64,000 nt of DNA, from the NCBI GenBank assembly GCA_963719885.1, contig CAVRDP010000035.1, positions 186,001-250,000 on the forward strand, written 5' to 3'. Source of the stretch: JANXQG01 sp963719885 (GTDB taxonomy: Bacteria; Planctomycetota; Planctomycetia; Pirellulales; Thermoguttaceae). Positions 8,285-19,066 of the stretch are shown in pieces; position 1 is the first letter of the stretch, and each line of letters starts with the position of its first letter. The notes below the pieces were generated by a model. It searched no databases, was not told the origin of the DNA, and saw only the letters and a list, made by a program, of their open reading frames with translations. The position numbers and the translations under genes are program-made.

Positions 8285-9825
8285 TCTCCGTATTTCGGAA
8301 CGCGACTGGATGAAGCTGCGAAACCACTTTGAACTCTCGTTCCGCTCCGCAGGAGCGCCGGAGACCGGGGCTTTGGCGGTGCTTGGGGAATGCCGCACGA
8401 AGACGAAGCGGGAGTTCATCGTCGCTGCGGTGCTGCTCCCGGAGTCGCGAGACCTGAAAGACTCTGCGAATGGGGCTCTGGTGTTCGATGCTTCGTTCAT
8501 TCGGCGCTGCCCACTTGGCTATGCGCAAGCATCGCCTGGCTGGAATTGCCACCTTCCATACTCATCCGGGCGCGTCAGCCAGCGTCGGCTTTTCCCTCTA
8601 CGACGACCGGCAAGACCCGTTGTTGGTCGAAAACCTCCTGGAGATTGAACCGCGCACGCAATTTGTAAGTGTCGTGGCGGGAAAGGATTCCCAGTGCGCA
8701 ACGGTTCTTTGCGAATCCCCGAGCCAGCCATCCGCTGGAGCGGCTAGTTGTGGTCGGGGATCATTTGTCCTACCTGTCGCTTGCGGGTCGGCTACCGCCG
8801 CCACCACCGCTGCCTGCCGCCATCTTCGACCGAGGAAAAACCCTGACCGGATCGGGGGCTCTCGCCCTGCTGGCACGCATGACAATAGCTGTCGTCGGCG
8901 CCAGCGGGACGGGGTCGCTGGTTTGCGAGCTTCTCGCTCGGGCAGGGTGCAGGCGGATTCTCCTGATCGACCACGACACCGTGCGGGACATCAACCTGAA
9001 CCGGATTCTCTATGCTACAGATGAAGACGCCCGCCGTGGTGTTCCCAAGGTCGAGGTGCTCCGTCGCGGCATCGAGGCTCTTGGGCTCGGCTGCCACGTG
9101 GAGCCAATTCGTGGTTCGGTTCTGGATGATGATGTTCTCCGTCGCGTGCTCGATGCCGACCTGGTCTTCGGGTGCATCGACCGGTGCTTCCCCGGCATCT
9201 GCTATGCGAACTGTCAGCCTGCTACTTGCTACCGTACATCGACGTCGGTTCGGAAATCGGCGGCGACCACGACGGCATCGTGTCGCTTGATAGCCGCGTA
9301 AGTTACGTCGCTCCTGGACGCCCCTGCCTGACGTGTACGGGCGTGGTCACGCCGCGTCGCCTGCGGTTCGAGTCGCTGACCGAAGGCGAGCGGCAACGCG
9401 ATTTGGCGCTGGGGTATTCTGACGACCTCGTGATTACCCAGCCTGCCGTTATGGATCTCAACATGCGGGCAGCGAGCAGCGGCGTCCTCTTGCTTAGGCA
9501 TCTTTTGCAGCCGTTCCTGAAGGAACCACTTCCGGTGACGATCTGCGAGAACGCCGTTATCTACCGCACAATCCCCGTTTCCATCGCCAAGGCATCTGAT
9601 CCGACGTGTCCTACGTGCCAGGCAAATCCTCGCTTCGGGTACGGGGACTGCGGGCCGAGAATCGGCTTTGATGCGGACACGGCAAACCGGCTCTTGAGCT
9701 CCGAAAGCGTCCGTATGGCTGTCCACGCACCTGGAATTTCGCAGCCAAGCGGAATTCCCGTGCCACATTTCCTGCGTCGTGTCGGCAGGGTGCTATCGCG
9801 GCTCTTCCGGCGAACGGATAATTGA
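8274..9825 (+). CDS. JAMM deubiquitinase-like / E1-like fusion (three frameshifts)
   Basis: The ATG at 8274 overlaps the end of the E2 gene. N-terminal JAMM domain: PETGALAVLGECR, then GIATFHTHPGASA and GFSLYDDRQD (H-x-H...S-x-x-D zinc motif). C-terminal ThiF/E1 domain: VVGASGTGSLVCELL (nucleotide loop), RILLIDHDTV, NLNRILY (Arg finger), GVPKVEVL, YIDVGSEIGG, then Cys pairs PCLTC and CPTC for zinc. Frames change near 8503, 8698 and 9190; one indel each restores a single protein of about 516 residues. The JAMM part would mature or remove the modifier and the E1 part would adenylate it. Such fusions are known from bacterial ubiquitin-like operons. Confidence 0.8.
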
Positions 9826-10052
9826 TCTATTGACCTGGAGTATGCCCCTAATTCCTTGACCGCCACTGGATGGCGCTCGTGAGATTCTGGTGTTCGACGA
9901 GCTCCTTCCAAAAAATTCTTGCCGGCGAGGAAAAACTCGGCATTGACCCCGCTGGGTACATTGCGCATAATTCCGCCCATTCACCCAATCTTACCCCAAT
10001 CTACTAAGCTCCGTATTGAGTGGCGCATGAGGCGCTCACTTGTAGGTAGGGG

Positions 10053-10601
10053 TTGCGAGGATGGCCAAATGGGAAAATAATACCTGAGGTGCCATCACAG
10101 GCATTTCGCATGGACATCACGCGCTACAAGATTTGGAAGTGGCTTACACCGACCGGCGATGGATCAAATATCCAGTACGATGTCGCAATTCTTACCAAGG
10201 CCAAGCGCAGCACCACCAATCCCTACGAATTGGCTAATGAACTGCTTTGCCTTCGCCTGGGAATGGCGCTTAGGCTGCCGGTTCCGTTGGGAGTGATCCT
10301 TGAACGCAATGGTCATCATTACTACGCGTCCCTGCATGTAGCAACAACTGGCGAGAAGTTGCCGCCAGCCACGGAGGCCGACTTAGACGCGATTGCATCC
10401 GATGAGCGTCTCACCTGCGGAATCGTGATGTTTGATAGCTGGATTCTTAACGAAGACCGTTTTCCAGGGAACATTAGCTATCTTGACGATACGCAGCAGA
10501 CATTCATTTTCGATCATGGGAGAGCCTTCTTGGGTCGCAATGGACGCACGTACCTAGATGGCCAGCGAGATAGCATCGGCATCGGCGACCACTCCTCGTG
10601 A
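10053..10601 (+). CDS. HipA-like kinase domain protein, probably C-terminally truncated
   Basis: The frame can start at TTG 10053 or ATG 10110 (MDITRYKIWKWL). It contains KRSTTNPYELANELLCLRLG and then FDSWILNEDRFPGNI and FIFDHGRAF, which match the catalytic N and metal-binding D of HipA-like / PI-kinase-like folds. The frame stops at GDHSS, where the convergent OLD gene begins, and the usual C-terminal helices are absent. The two genes overlap by about 100 bp, so the end was probably lost when the OLD cassette arrived. Confidence 0.6.
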   Translation: MRGWPNGKIIPEVPSQAFRMDITRYKIWKWLTPTGDGSNIQYDVAILTKAKRSTTNPYELANELLCLRLGMALRLPVPLGVILERNGHHYYASLHVATTGEKLPPATEADLDAIASDERLTCGIVMFDSWILNEDRFPGNISYLDDTQQTFIFDHGRAFLGRNGRTYLDGQRDSIGIGDHSS

Positions 10602-12561
10602 GGGATGGGGCAGCCTCCGTCGTCTTCAAGCAGGAACCACTCCGCTGGACTTTCAGGGCGTTCTCGACGATCTTCTGCACCGTGCCTGGGATACAAGGGC
10701 GCTCGCGTGACACCAACTCGGTGGCTATGAAACGGGCTTCAAGGGGTTTCCCGCACTGCCCGAGGGACGCCCTGGCTGCCCTTGCCAACTGGTCATGATT
10801 GCCGATTTCGGGGCGCAAGTCCTTCTCCCATGTTTCGGCAAAACAGGCGAAGGTCGGCGCGACGACGGCAGATGCCGGTTCCTTGATGCTCTGTCCGAGG
10901 AACCCCAGTATCGCCTTGCTCGCCTTGACCGCCTCCGGGTCGGTGTTGCTCTTGTCGTAGTCGAACAGGACGTAGCAGGAAATCCCCAGCTCGTTGAAAA
11001 TCCGATAAAGGCGGTCGATCTGGTCCTTGCCGCCGCACTCAATCACCGCCACACCCAGCGTGTCGAAGTCGTGCCCGAGCGCCCGTCCGTAGATCGGCAG
11101 GCAGTACGCCTCCGTAGCCCCTTCCACGAGGATCACTTTCTTGGCGAAGAAACCTTCGTTCCGTGTGGGCGTGTAGGCGTGTCCGTATCGTTCCCGCATC
11201 GACTCTTCGGTTGGCTTCGCCGTCTTGTGACGAGCCGACAAGTCTTCGATCATGCGGGACATCGGCAACTGGAATGCCTTCGCCCCGTTCGTCGCCGGTT
11301 TTCCGTCCACTCGTTCCACGCCCTCCACGCGGATGATCTCGTCGAAATACGCGACATCGACCAGGAGCGGACTGTGGGTAGAGAAAAGGACTTGGTCACC
11401 GCCGTCAGCGATAGCTCGGAACACCCGCCGGATCGTGCGCTGCGCGGTCGGGTGCATGTAGAGCTCGGGTTCCTCGACCCCGAGGATGAGCGTCCTCTTG
11501 GCGTCGCCACCCCTCGTCGTCACCAGCTTCGCGTACGAACGGAGAATGGAGAAAATGACCGCACGCTGGAGACCGTGCCCCTTGCCGTCGATAGCACCCT
11601 TGAAGCCGTCGTCCACATAGATTTTCGGCGTGGTGAGCAGGGTCTCGACGGTCGGAGCCTGGAACTCAATCTCGATGTCGGCAGGCATCATCTCCGAGAG
11701 GAATCCCTTCATGGATTCCTCGACCGCCGCAACCTCGGGGAGCCGTTCTGCCGCCGCCTCACGGTTCAAGCGACGAGTGGTTTCCTTGAGCCTGTTGGTG
11801 ATGTCGTCCCGAAGGTCGGTCTGGAGCGTGCGGAGGATCTCGTGTATCAGCCGTCCGAAGGGGTTTGTCTTGAGAACCTTGGATTCGTCGGAAGCGTCCC
11901 GGACTGCGGGGATCAACTCGAAGTGGGGAAGGTTCGCCTTGAGGACATTGAGGAAGCCCTTGGGGTTGGCCGTCCATGTGTCCTCGAAGTCGTCGGGCTT
12001 CAGATGCTGCTTGACGAACTCGGCGGCTTTCTCTTTCCAGTACTCGACCTTGTAGTTCTTCTCAAGAAAGTCGAAGAAGGACTTGCCGTTCACCTGCAAG
12101 TCTTCCGGTTTCTTCTTCCATTCGGTAATTCGGGTTCCAGTAATCTTGCCATCCACCAACCACTCGTGCTTCGGTTGGGGCTTGTTGTATTCCTGCCCGA
12201 TCTTGATCTTGTTGTCCAACTCCTCGTCTCCTTCGTCCTCGCCGCCGCCACCACCCAGGGATGCCGTTCGTGCAAGGAGAAACGTCCCGTCCGGACGGAT
12301 CGCTGAACTGAGTGCCGCCAATTCGTTGGGGAGCAAATCGACAAACAGTCCCTCGACGCGGATCTGCTGGCTCGTGTCTTTCGCCCAAAAGCACTCCTCG
12401 TTGATCTTGGAGGTCGAAGGATTGAACAGGAAGTCGAGTGCCTTGAGGATCGTGGACTTCCCCGAATTGTTCGCCCCCACCAGGGCGTGCATGGAGCCGA
12501 TGTCCAGCCGAAGGTCTCGGCAACAACGGAAATTCACGATTCTCAGCGTCTTGAGTTTCAC
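10504..12561 (-). CDS. OLD-family ATPase with TOPRIM nuclease domain
   Basis: GTG at 12561 with AAAGG upstream gives VKLKTLRIVNFRCCRDLRLD; the longer frame to 12639 lacks support. Walker A is GANNSGKST. The C-loop/Walker B region includes GKGHGLQRAVIFSIL and LILGVEEPELYMHP, then FSTHSPLLV. The TOPRIM domain follows with VILVEGATEAYCLPIYG, IECGGKDQIDRLYRI and VLFDYDKSN. OLD proteins are ATP-dependent nucleases found in phage defence (for example Gabija GajA) and in prophages. A shift near 10650 is likely: the alternative frame reads AEWFLLEDDGGCPIPHEEW, a better C-terminus. It lies next to a PD-(D/E)xK-like gene in opposite orientation. Confidence 0.85.
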   Translation of the reverse strand: MKLKTLRIVNFRCCRDLRLDIGSMHALVGANNSGKSTILKALDFLFNPSTSKINEECFWAKDTSQQIRVEGLFVDLLPNELAALSSAIRPDGTFLLARTASLGGGGGEDEGDEELDNKIKIGQEYNKPQPKHEWLVDGKITGTRITEWKKKPEDLQVNGKSFFDFLEKNYKVEYWKEKAAEFVKQHLKPDDFEDTWTANPKGFLNVLKANLPHFELIPAVRDASDESKVLKTNPFGRLIHEILRTLQTDLRDDITNRLKETTRRLNREAAAERLPEVAAVEESMKGFLSEMMPADIEIEFQAPTVETLLTTPKIYVDDGFKGAIDGKGHGLQRAVIFSILRSYAKLVTTRGGDAKRTLILGVEEPELYMHPTAQRTIRRVFRAIADGGDQVLFSTHSPLLVDVAYFDEIIRVEGVERVDGKPATNGAKAFQLPMSRMIEDLSARHKTAKPTEESMRERYGHAYTPTRNEGFFAKKVILVEGATEAYCLPIYGRALGHDFDTLGVAVIECGGKDQIDRLYRIFNELGISCYVLFDYDKSNTDPEAVKASKAILGFLGQSIKEPASAVVAPTFACFAETWEKDLRPEIGNHDQLARAARASLGQCGKPLEARFIATELVSRERPCIPGTVQKIVENALKVQRSGSCLKTTEAAPSLTRSGRRCRCYLAGHLGTCVHCDPRRLSHDRK

Positions 12562-12836
12562 GATGTACCTTTCATCTTGTATGGGAGCTGCCGACGAAAG
12601 GCGACTCAACCCACGATTGTAATGGAACCGTCGCTTCACACAAATAACCCCTGTGTTGCATACGTGGCTCTAACTCCGCAGTTCCCGCCGACCCACGCAC
12701 CCGCGCTTGCTTGTGGATACGGCCCACAAGACGTAAACTGTGGTTGTCGTACCGCTGCCTTTGCCCTGCTGGCAGGACTCGGCGACAAGGGAAAAGCGGT
12801 CTGTGAATCTGCGCAGTTCTGGCAGGAGATATAGTC

Positions 12837-13786
12837 ATGCACTCCGTAGCAACAGAAGAAACCACCGAAAATAGCGTCCCCGAAACGCTCCCGTTCTCGC
12901 TCCCCCTTGAGTTGACGGTCAACGACCCGGAAGTCATTGCCGAGCTTTGGGCAAAGCAGGAGGGACACGAACGGGACGAGTACGCCCTCGGTGCCCTGCG
13001 GCTCGGCGTGCTGGCGCTGCGGCAGGCTCGGGGCCAGATCGACGCGAATACCCTGAAGCGCGAGGGGGACCACCTGCTCGGCAGTGTCCAGTTGGCACTA
13101 TCCGAACATCGGACGAACCTCGACCGAACCCTGGTCGGAACGCTCAAGGACTACTTCGACCCGAAGGACGGTCGGTTCAACGAGCGGGTGGAGCGGCTGC
13201 TGAAGAAGGACGGGGAACTGGAGACTCTGCTCTCTCGCAAGGTCACGGCGGCGGACTCGGAGATGTGTCGGGCGCTGAAGGACATCGCCACGGCGGTCGG
13301 CAACTCGACGGGGCTCATCAAGAACTGCAAGAAGGGCGATGCCGTCGTGGAACTGGGCTCGGAAAGCGCCGCCCCGGCGCGAAGGTCGTGGTCGAGGCGA
13401 AAGAGCATGCGTCCTACAACCTGACGACGGCGCTCAAGGAAATGGAGGAAGCGAGGCAGAACCGGGAGGCAGAAAGCGGTCTGTTCGTTTTCTCCAAGAA
13501 GACCGCCCCGGCGGGGTTGGAGCCGCTTGCCCGCTACGGCACCGACGTGGTCGTCGTCTGGGATGCGGACGACGTGGCGACCGACACCCACCTGCGGCTC
13601 GGGCTCAGCGTGGCGAGGGCGCTTTGCACGCGGAAGGCGCTGGAGCGGAGCAGCCTCGACGTGGACTTTACCGCCATCGACGCCGCCTTGCTGGAGATCG
13701 CCAAGCAGGTCAAGGAACTGGACGACGTCCGCACTTGGACTGAGACGATCAGCCTACCACGGGCCGCAAGGCTGTCGATTTATTGA
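12837..13786 (+). CDS. Putative PD-(D/E)xK nuclease-like protein (frameshifted, 3' end replaced)
   Basis: The ATG at 12837 opens MHSVATEETTENSVPETLPF. The middle is helical (LWAKQEGHERDEYALGALRL, RVERLLKKDGELETLLSRKV). After a one-base shift near 13375 it reads GAKVVVEAKEHASYNLTTAL, where VEAKE with the preceding GDAVVELG suggests a D...ExK nuclease core. It continues to RKALERSSLDVDFTAIDAAL and KQVKELDDVRTW. From 13749 the frame runs into a 47-bp repeat found again at 45030, so the native C-terminus is probably lost. It is divergent from the OLD gene and may be its partner. The family is not recognised with certainty. Confidence 0.55.
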
Positions 13787-13795
13787 CGTTTACGT
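13749..13795. repeat. 47-bp repeat, copy 1 (second copy at 45030-45076)
   Basis: An exact 47-bp match to 45030-45076, containing a CAGCCT/AGGCTG hairpin and ending GACGTTTACGT. Read on the minus strand it begins GTAAACGTC, which looks like an IS66-type terminus, and the second copy abuts the tnpA side of a three-gene IS66 element. This copy may be a left-over IS end that truncated the nuclease-like gene. Confidence 0.7.
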
Positions 13796-14015
13796 TTTTG
13801 TGGCCCCTGTGGTGGGGGTGTCGAAGGTGGCCTTGGTTTCCGACGCTCCGTTTTTTTCTTGAAAACGAGACGCGAGGAACCGGGGCCGCCACTGATTCCC
13901 ACCGCCAAGCCCTCTTTCCTGGGCTGATTGGCAATTTTCACTACACCTGTCCAAGAGAATCTGAAAAGTATCGTGAACTCGCACCCGCCCCCCCTCGTTC
14001 CAATTTGCCGATTAG

Positions 14016-14576
14016 GTGTGCTTTCCGAAAGGAGTTCGTTACGGTGTCTCAAAGCCTAATCACCGTGCCCTATTGCCCGTTTCGTGTGGGAATGACCTGC
14101 GCCAACCAGTCACCAAGCGAATACTTGGTGTCGAGACTGCCGGAGCCACGCTCGCCGAAGCGATCACGCTGTCTGCTAGCCTGCTGACCAGGGCAGACGT
14201 AATCGATGAGGTCTTGAAAACGTGCCCGGCCTGCCCGATGGCCGGGGGATTTCGCTGTCGCAATACCCCGCCAACGCCGCATTGGGACCGGGACTTATGC
14301 GAACTTTGGGTCGGCCAATTCATGGTCCTTTCTTACGACCGCGAAGCACCCAACCAAAATGCTGTGCTGGACGTGTACGAGGATGCACACTGGCCCCACA
14401 AGATCAAGAACCCCCTCGGCGGCAAATGGCAGACTGGGCAATACCAACGGCGACTCAAGAACACGCTCAAGGAGATCAATGGGCGGCCCGGCTTGCCTCT
14501 TGTCCATTTCAGCGGTCATGCGAATGAGCGAAAAATCGGGTGGAAATACACAATGCCCGCACTAAATGACACCTAA
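14016..14576 (+). CDS. Hypothetical protein (start or frame uncertain)
   Basis: The C-terminal half is protein-like (SASLLTRADVIDEVLKTCPA, PHKIKNPLGGKWQTGQYQRR, HFSGHANERKIGWKYTMPAL). The best ribosome binding site, GAAAGGAG, precedes GTG 14044 in another frame (SQSLITVPYCPFRVGM), so one indel near 14095 may join that start to this frame. There is no recognised domain. A CPACP...C pattern may bind metal. It follows the nuclease-like gene after about 230 bp. Confidence 0.45.
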   Translation: MCFPKGVRYGVSKPNHRALLPVSCGNDLRQPVTKRILGVETAGATLAEAITLSASLLTRADVIDEVLKTCPACPMAGGFRCRNTPPTPHWDRDLCELWVGQFMVLSYDREAPNQNAVLDVYEDAHWPHKIKNPLGGKWQTGQYQRRLKNTLKEINGRPGLPLVHFSGHANERKIGWKYTMPALNDT

Positions 14577-14953
14577 GTGACACTTTTTCGCGATTTCGGG
14601 CCTTTAAGTCCAGGTACAATGGCGGTTACTCGCTCCTGAAAAAATGGCGAGCCCGTTTGTCAACCGAGGACATGATGAGAACCGGAATCGAAGTTCTGTC
14701 GACGTTTCGGACTGCTTACCCTCCGCTACGGTGGTCAAGTGTCGGTTGTAGAACGACCGGCCTCACTCGGGCAAGCAAACTCTCGCAGCGTGCGGAAAGC
14801 TGCGAATCTAGGGCGGGCCAACAGTTTTTGCGCACATGCGCCAAAAATCTGCGACCTTTGTTTCACCGCGGGAGAATAATTTTTTGGCGAGTGCGCCAGA
14901 ACCTACGGCGTTGGTTGACAACGAGTCATTCCAAGCAATTTGAGAAGGCCAAG

Positions 14954-15445
14954 ATGGGCACAGAACGAGAAGCCGAGTCCGAGGCGAAGGATCGAGAAGG
15001 CAAGTTGAGGGCCAAGATTGAAGCCTTGGCGGCTGCCCTTCAATCGGCCGTCTCAGATCAAGTGCATTTCCTAGTGCCCGGGTACTGGCGGCTTGGGGGT
15101 ATGTTGGAGGCATCCAGCGGCAGCCTCGAAGAAAAATACCAGATTGCGAAAGGGAAGCGAGCCTACTACCTCGCACAACGAGTCCACAAGTACTTTTCCA
15201 GCTTGGCGGACGCCCAAGCATACGACGGAAGCCTACGCCACTTGCGGGAGATTACACGGAAGGGCATCAAGGGGCGGGAGCCTGCCTCGGCCATCGATAA
15301 GGCGCTGGAAGCACTCCTGGACGCGGTAGATGGCAATCCCGAGGAGGCTGTGCGGTTGGTCATTGAACGTCACTGGAACTTCCCCGATGCACTGGATTGG
15401 GCTCAGAAGGCAGCAGAACAGAAGGGCATCCTTGCAATGTCGTAG
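14954..15445 (+). CDS. Hypothetical helical protein
   Basis: The ATG at 14954 (MGTEREAESEAKDREGKLRA) is preferred over an upstream start because residues before it are low-quality. The protein is 163 residues long, charged and helical at the N-terminus, and ends AVRLVIERHWNFPDALDWAQ. That ending resembles AVAWLIEHRWNKADALEWLT in the 60460-61655 gene, so both may carry the same short helical module. No function can be assigned. Confidence 0.5.
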   Translation: MGTEREAESEAKDREGKLRAKIEALAAALQSAVSDQVHFLVPGYWRLGGMLEASSGSLEEKYQIAKGKRAYYLAQRVHKYFSSLADAQAYDGSLRHLREITRKGIKGREPASAIDKALEALLDAVDGNPEEAVRLVIERHWNFPDALDWAQKAAEQKGILAMS

Positions 15446-15528
15446 AGCTTTCAGATCATAAACCTGTAGTGTGGCGTTGTCCCGAGGGTTTGCCCGTTTG
15501 GCAAGTCTCTCCACGAAAGAAGGGCATC

Positions 15529-17591
15529 ATGGGAACCCTCAAGCGTCGATCGCTTCCTTTCAAGTGTTTACTCGTCATGTTCGCCGCAGCGACCGTTTGC
15601 GGGCTTATGGCCGCCAAGGCTCAGGCAGCGGCCTACTATTGGGACACCAATGGCGGAACGGCCGGTGCCGGTGGAACGCCTAACGGAACGTGGCAAGCTA
15701 ATTGCACGGACTGGACCACCGACTCGACGGGCAGCAGCACGATCTCGGCCCGTACGACCCAGGCCACCGACGACGTTTACTTCGTCGCGGGAGCAGGAAC
15801 CGCCAGCGGAAACAACCCGTATGCCGTCACGCTTTCGGGAACGGACTCGGCCGACAGCCTGACTTTCCAAGCATCCGGGCCAGCAACGTTTACCGGTGGC
15901 TTCATTAACCTCGGTGGCGGTTCCACGCCGGGCATCTCCATCCCGCAATGCGCTTATCGGCTCCACTCCCCAAGGGGCCGTAACCATCTTGTCCCAGATC
16001 AACCTCCAGGCTCCTCAGACCTGGACGAACAATTCCAGTAACGCGTTGACGATCAACGGCAGCGTCATCAACCGGGGAAATTCCTTGACGATCGGTGGGC
16101 CTGGCAATACGGCCGTCGCGGGCAGTCTGAGCGGCAACGGTGGCCTGACCAAGGCCGGTGCGGGTACGCTGACCATGACGGGTGCCAACACGCTTACGGG
16201 CAATGTTACCGTAGGTGCCGGGGCGCTGACGGTTGCCTCCACGGGCTCGCTGGCGATGGGAGGCTACGGCACGCTCTACGTCGGCAGCACTGGCCCAGCA
16301 GGCATGACCGTCCAGGATAGCGCCTCCATCAGCACCAGCGAACTCGACGTGAACTACCAGAATACGGGGGCTGGGGCATCCACGCTGACGATTACCGGTG
16401 GATCGCTCGCAGTATCTGGCCAGTCCTACATCGGCCGGGCACCCATGCACGCCGACCCAAGCACCACCAGTGCCGCCGTCTACCAGAGCGGCGGTGTCGT
16501 AGGACTCAATGGCGTGACTGTCGGCTATAACGGCACGGCCACCAGCCTCTATGACATTAGCGGAGGCGTCCTGAATACGACTGCCGGGCTGACGGTAGGC
16601 GGCAACTTCAATAACGGCAGCGGTCAGGGCAATGGCCTGGTGAACATCCACGGCTCGGCCGCGGTCAACGTCTCCGGTGGCTCGGGACTTCAAATCGGGC
16701 AGGACACGACCCTCGCAACGGCAGGCAGCGTGAATCTTTCCGGCGGCACGCTCGCGGTGGTCGGCAATGTCACGTTCGGCGATCCGAACGGCTATGTCGG
16801 CCAGGGCAGCCTGAACCGCACGGGCGGCGTGATGACGGTCAGCGGTAACCTGATCGTGGATGGCAATGCGACCGTTCTGCTGGATGACACCTCCGGATCG
16901 GTGGCAACTTCCTTTAGTGGAAGCCTTATTCGCAACGGCCAAGGGACGCTCGTAATTGTACCGCAACATGGCGACCTGAACTCGAACGAGGCATTGAGCG
17001 TGGCGACGAATCCCGCCCCCTCGGGTCTGATCGTCGGGCCGTGGGCCGTGAGGCAACTGTCCGGCAGCGATTCCAGCGGAGATTACCTTACGGCGATCCA
17101 GTCAGGATCGTCCTATCGATTGACCACGGTGGCCTACAGCGGCACGAATCTCCTGACGGCTACGGCTTCCTCCGTGGTCAACGTCACGACGAACACCAAC
17201 GTCACCCAGAAAGTGTCGCTCTCGGCAGTCAAGTTCGGCCCTTGTGTTACGACGCTCAGTGGCACGGGACAGCTTTCCATCGGCAGCGGCGGATTGATCG
17301 TAAACGGCGGCACGCTTGCCGGTGGGAACGTATCATTTTCCGGGCTCACGCCGTACCTCTACGCGGGCTCAAGTGTCCCTGGCAGAATTAGTTCCTCGCT
17401 GACGGGTGATCTGGGGCTCGTGAAATTCGGTGCCGGAAGCCTCGTTCTTGCCGGAAACAACAGCGGTCTTAGCGGGGCCATCGCCGTCACTGCGGGTACG
17501 CTCAGCGCTCAAAACTCCTGGGCTTTGGGGGGCGGCGGCACAGGGAGCCCCGTCAACATATCGGGCGGTGCCTGCTTGGCCCTGCAAAACA
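15529..17591 (+). pseudogene. Autotransporter-type beta-strand repeat PEP-CTERM protein, N-terminal part
   Basis: The ATG at 15529 gives MGTLKRRSLPFKCLLVMFAA, a signal peptide ending near AKAQAAAYYW. Repeats of the form GNGGLTKAGAGTLTMTGANT and LTGNVTVGAGALTVASTGSL are the passenger-associated beta-strand repeats common in planctomycete surface proteins. A one-base shift near 15943 separates residues 1-138 from the rest. The gene is interrupted at 17591 by an ISL3 element and resumes at 19190. The joined product would be about 1,630 residues with a C-terminal PEP-CTERM sorting signal. Confidence 0.85.
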
Positions 17592-17597
17592 GCCTCT

Positions 17598-18850
17598 TCA
17601 GCAGAATTCGTGGGTGAATTTTGGCTCGGGAAGCTCTCCGAGTGTGTGATATAGGGCGGTTTCGATGCCTTCGTAAGTGCGGAAACCATAGGCTTTTCTG
17701 GTAGTCAGTTTCGCTTTGTTGTTCAACCCCTCGACGGCGCCGGCCGAAATGGAGCCGCGGGCACGGAACCAGTTGAGGATCAGGTCTCGGTGCTCGCAGA
17801 GGGTCCCAACGACCTTCTTCATCGGTTCGATCCTGGTCCGCAAGGTTCGCGTACACCATTGGTCCAAGAACTTTCCCGCCCAGCCCGCGCTGGTGTATTC
17901 CCAAAACCGCTGGAAGTCCTCCCGCAACAAATAGCTTCGCACGCTTTTGAGATTGTAGCGGAGCAACTCCGCCAGCTTGACGGTTTGTTTATCGGTCAGA
18001 TTCTCCGGGCGTTTCAACAGGCACCACCGCGAGTTCGTCAGCACTGGCTCGTAACCGTCCTGCTTCAAACGACGGGCCTCCTCCCGACGAACTTCGTCGA
18101 TTGCCTCGTTCATCTTCTTCATGATGTGAAAGCGATCCAGGACGTGGACAGCCGTCGAGAGTTGCTCCGCAATCACGTTCATGTAGGCCCGGCACATGTC
18201 GCTACAGACGAAGCGGATCGCCAGGCGAATCTCCTCCGAGAGAATCTGGAAGAAGCCTCGCAGGCTTTGTTCGGTTCGGTCCTGGGCGATCCACAACAAC
18301 CGCTTCATACCTTCATCAATTTGGTAAACCAACGTCAGGTAATGATGCCCTCGGTGCCACTGGATCTCGTCCACGCCGATGGCCTCGATGCCGCTCAAAT
18401 CTCGGTGTGCCAGACCCCACGAAACCGCGTGTTTTACCGAGCGAAACACATCTTCCCAACTGACCCAGAAGGCATCAGCGACCTCCTGCCAGGAAAGCCG
18501 TTTCGCCCAGCGGGCCAGGAACCAGCGAAAACTAGTCGTCAGCGTGCATTTTCCTTCCCCCCACGGCACCTGCTCGACCGTCACTCCGCACCGCGGGCAG
18601 TCCACCCGCCGCATCGCATAGACGAAGAACACGGCAATCTGCCAGAGGGGTACGAACTCGAACCGCCGTGGCGGCAGTCGGTCGTAGCCCGGTCCCTTGC
18701 GGCCACAACTGGAACAGATCGGCCGACTCTTGGCTCGCGGCACAATCTGCACTTCGATCGTCGGTCGGGCGCCTTTTCCACCCATTGAACTTTCCCGTAA
18801 ACAAAAGGCTTGTAACGTTCGACGCGATTGAGGATACTTTTCAGTTGCAT
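17598..18850 (-). CDS. ISL3 transposase (frameshifted near its N-terminus)
   Basis: The natural start is probably ATG 18850 (MQLKSILNRVERYKPFVYGK). Near 18765 the frame shifts, then runs unbroken: PTIEVQIVPRAKSRPICSSC with zinc-ribbon Cys pairs, IEAIGVDEIQWHRGH (first catalytic D), FVCSDMCRAYMNVI (second D) and EGLNNKAKLTTRKAYGF (catalytic E region). This is the DDE transposase layout of ISL3. One indel restores the full protein of about 415 residues. Confidence 0.88.
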
Positions 18851-19038
18851 CCTGTGCTGGCTCCAGGGAGATGGTTGGTGTGGTAACCCCATCTATACCT
18901 GGAAACCTCGCAGGATGCATCTTCTTTTCTTGGTCCTGTGCAGCTACAATCCTTCTTGCCTGGTGAAGCGGAGTCGGGCTCTGCGGGGACGCAACCCGAC
19001 AAGGAATAGCCAGGTCAGGACGGGTAAATGACCCGTAG

Positions 19039-19066
19039 GCCCTGGCGACTTCATGCCGCCAGGGCA
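19039..19066 (+). repeat. Terminator-like hairpin inside ISL3 leader
   Basis: GCCCTGGCG pairs with CGCCAGGGC around a 9-base loop, followed by AACTTTT. It may shield the transposase from outside transcription. Confidence 0.5.

Noticed and set aside
10795..12306. 503-residue plus-strand ORF
   Set aside because: Antisense shadow of the OLD ATPase, which has Walker and TOPRIM motifs in the other strand.
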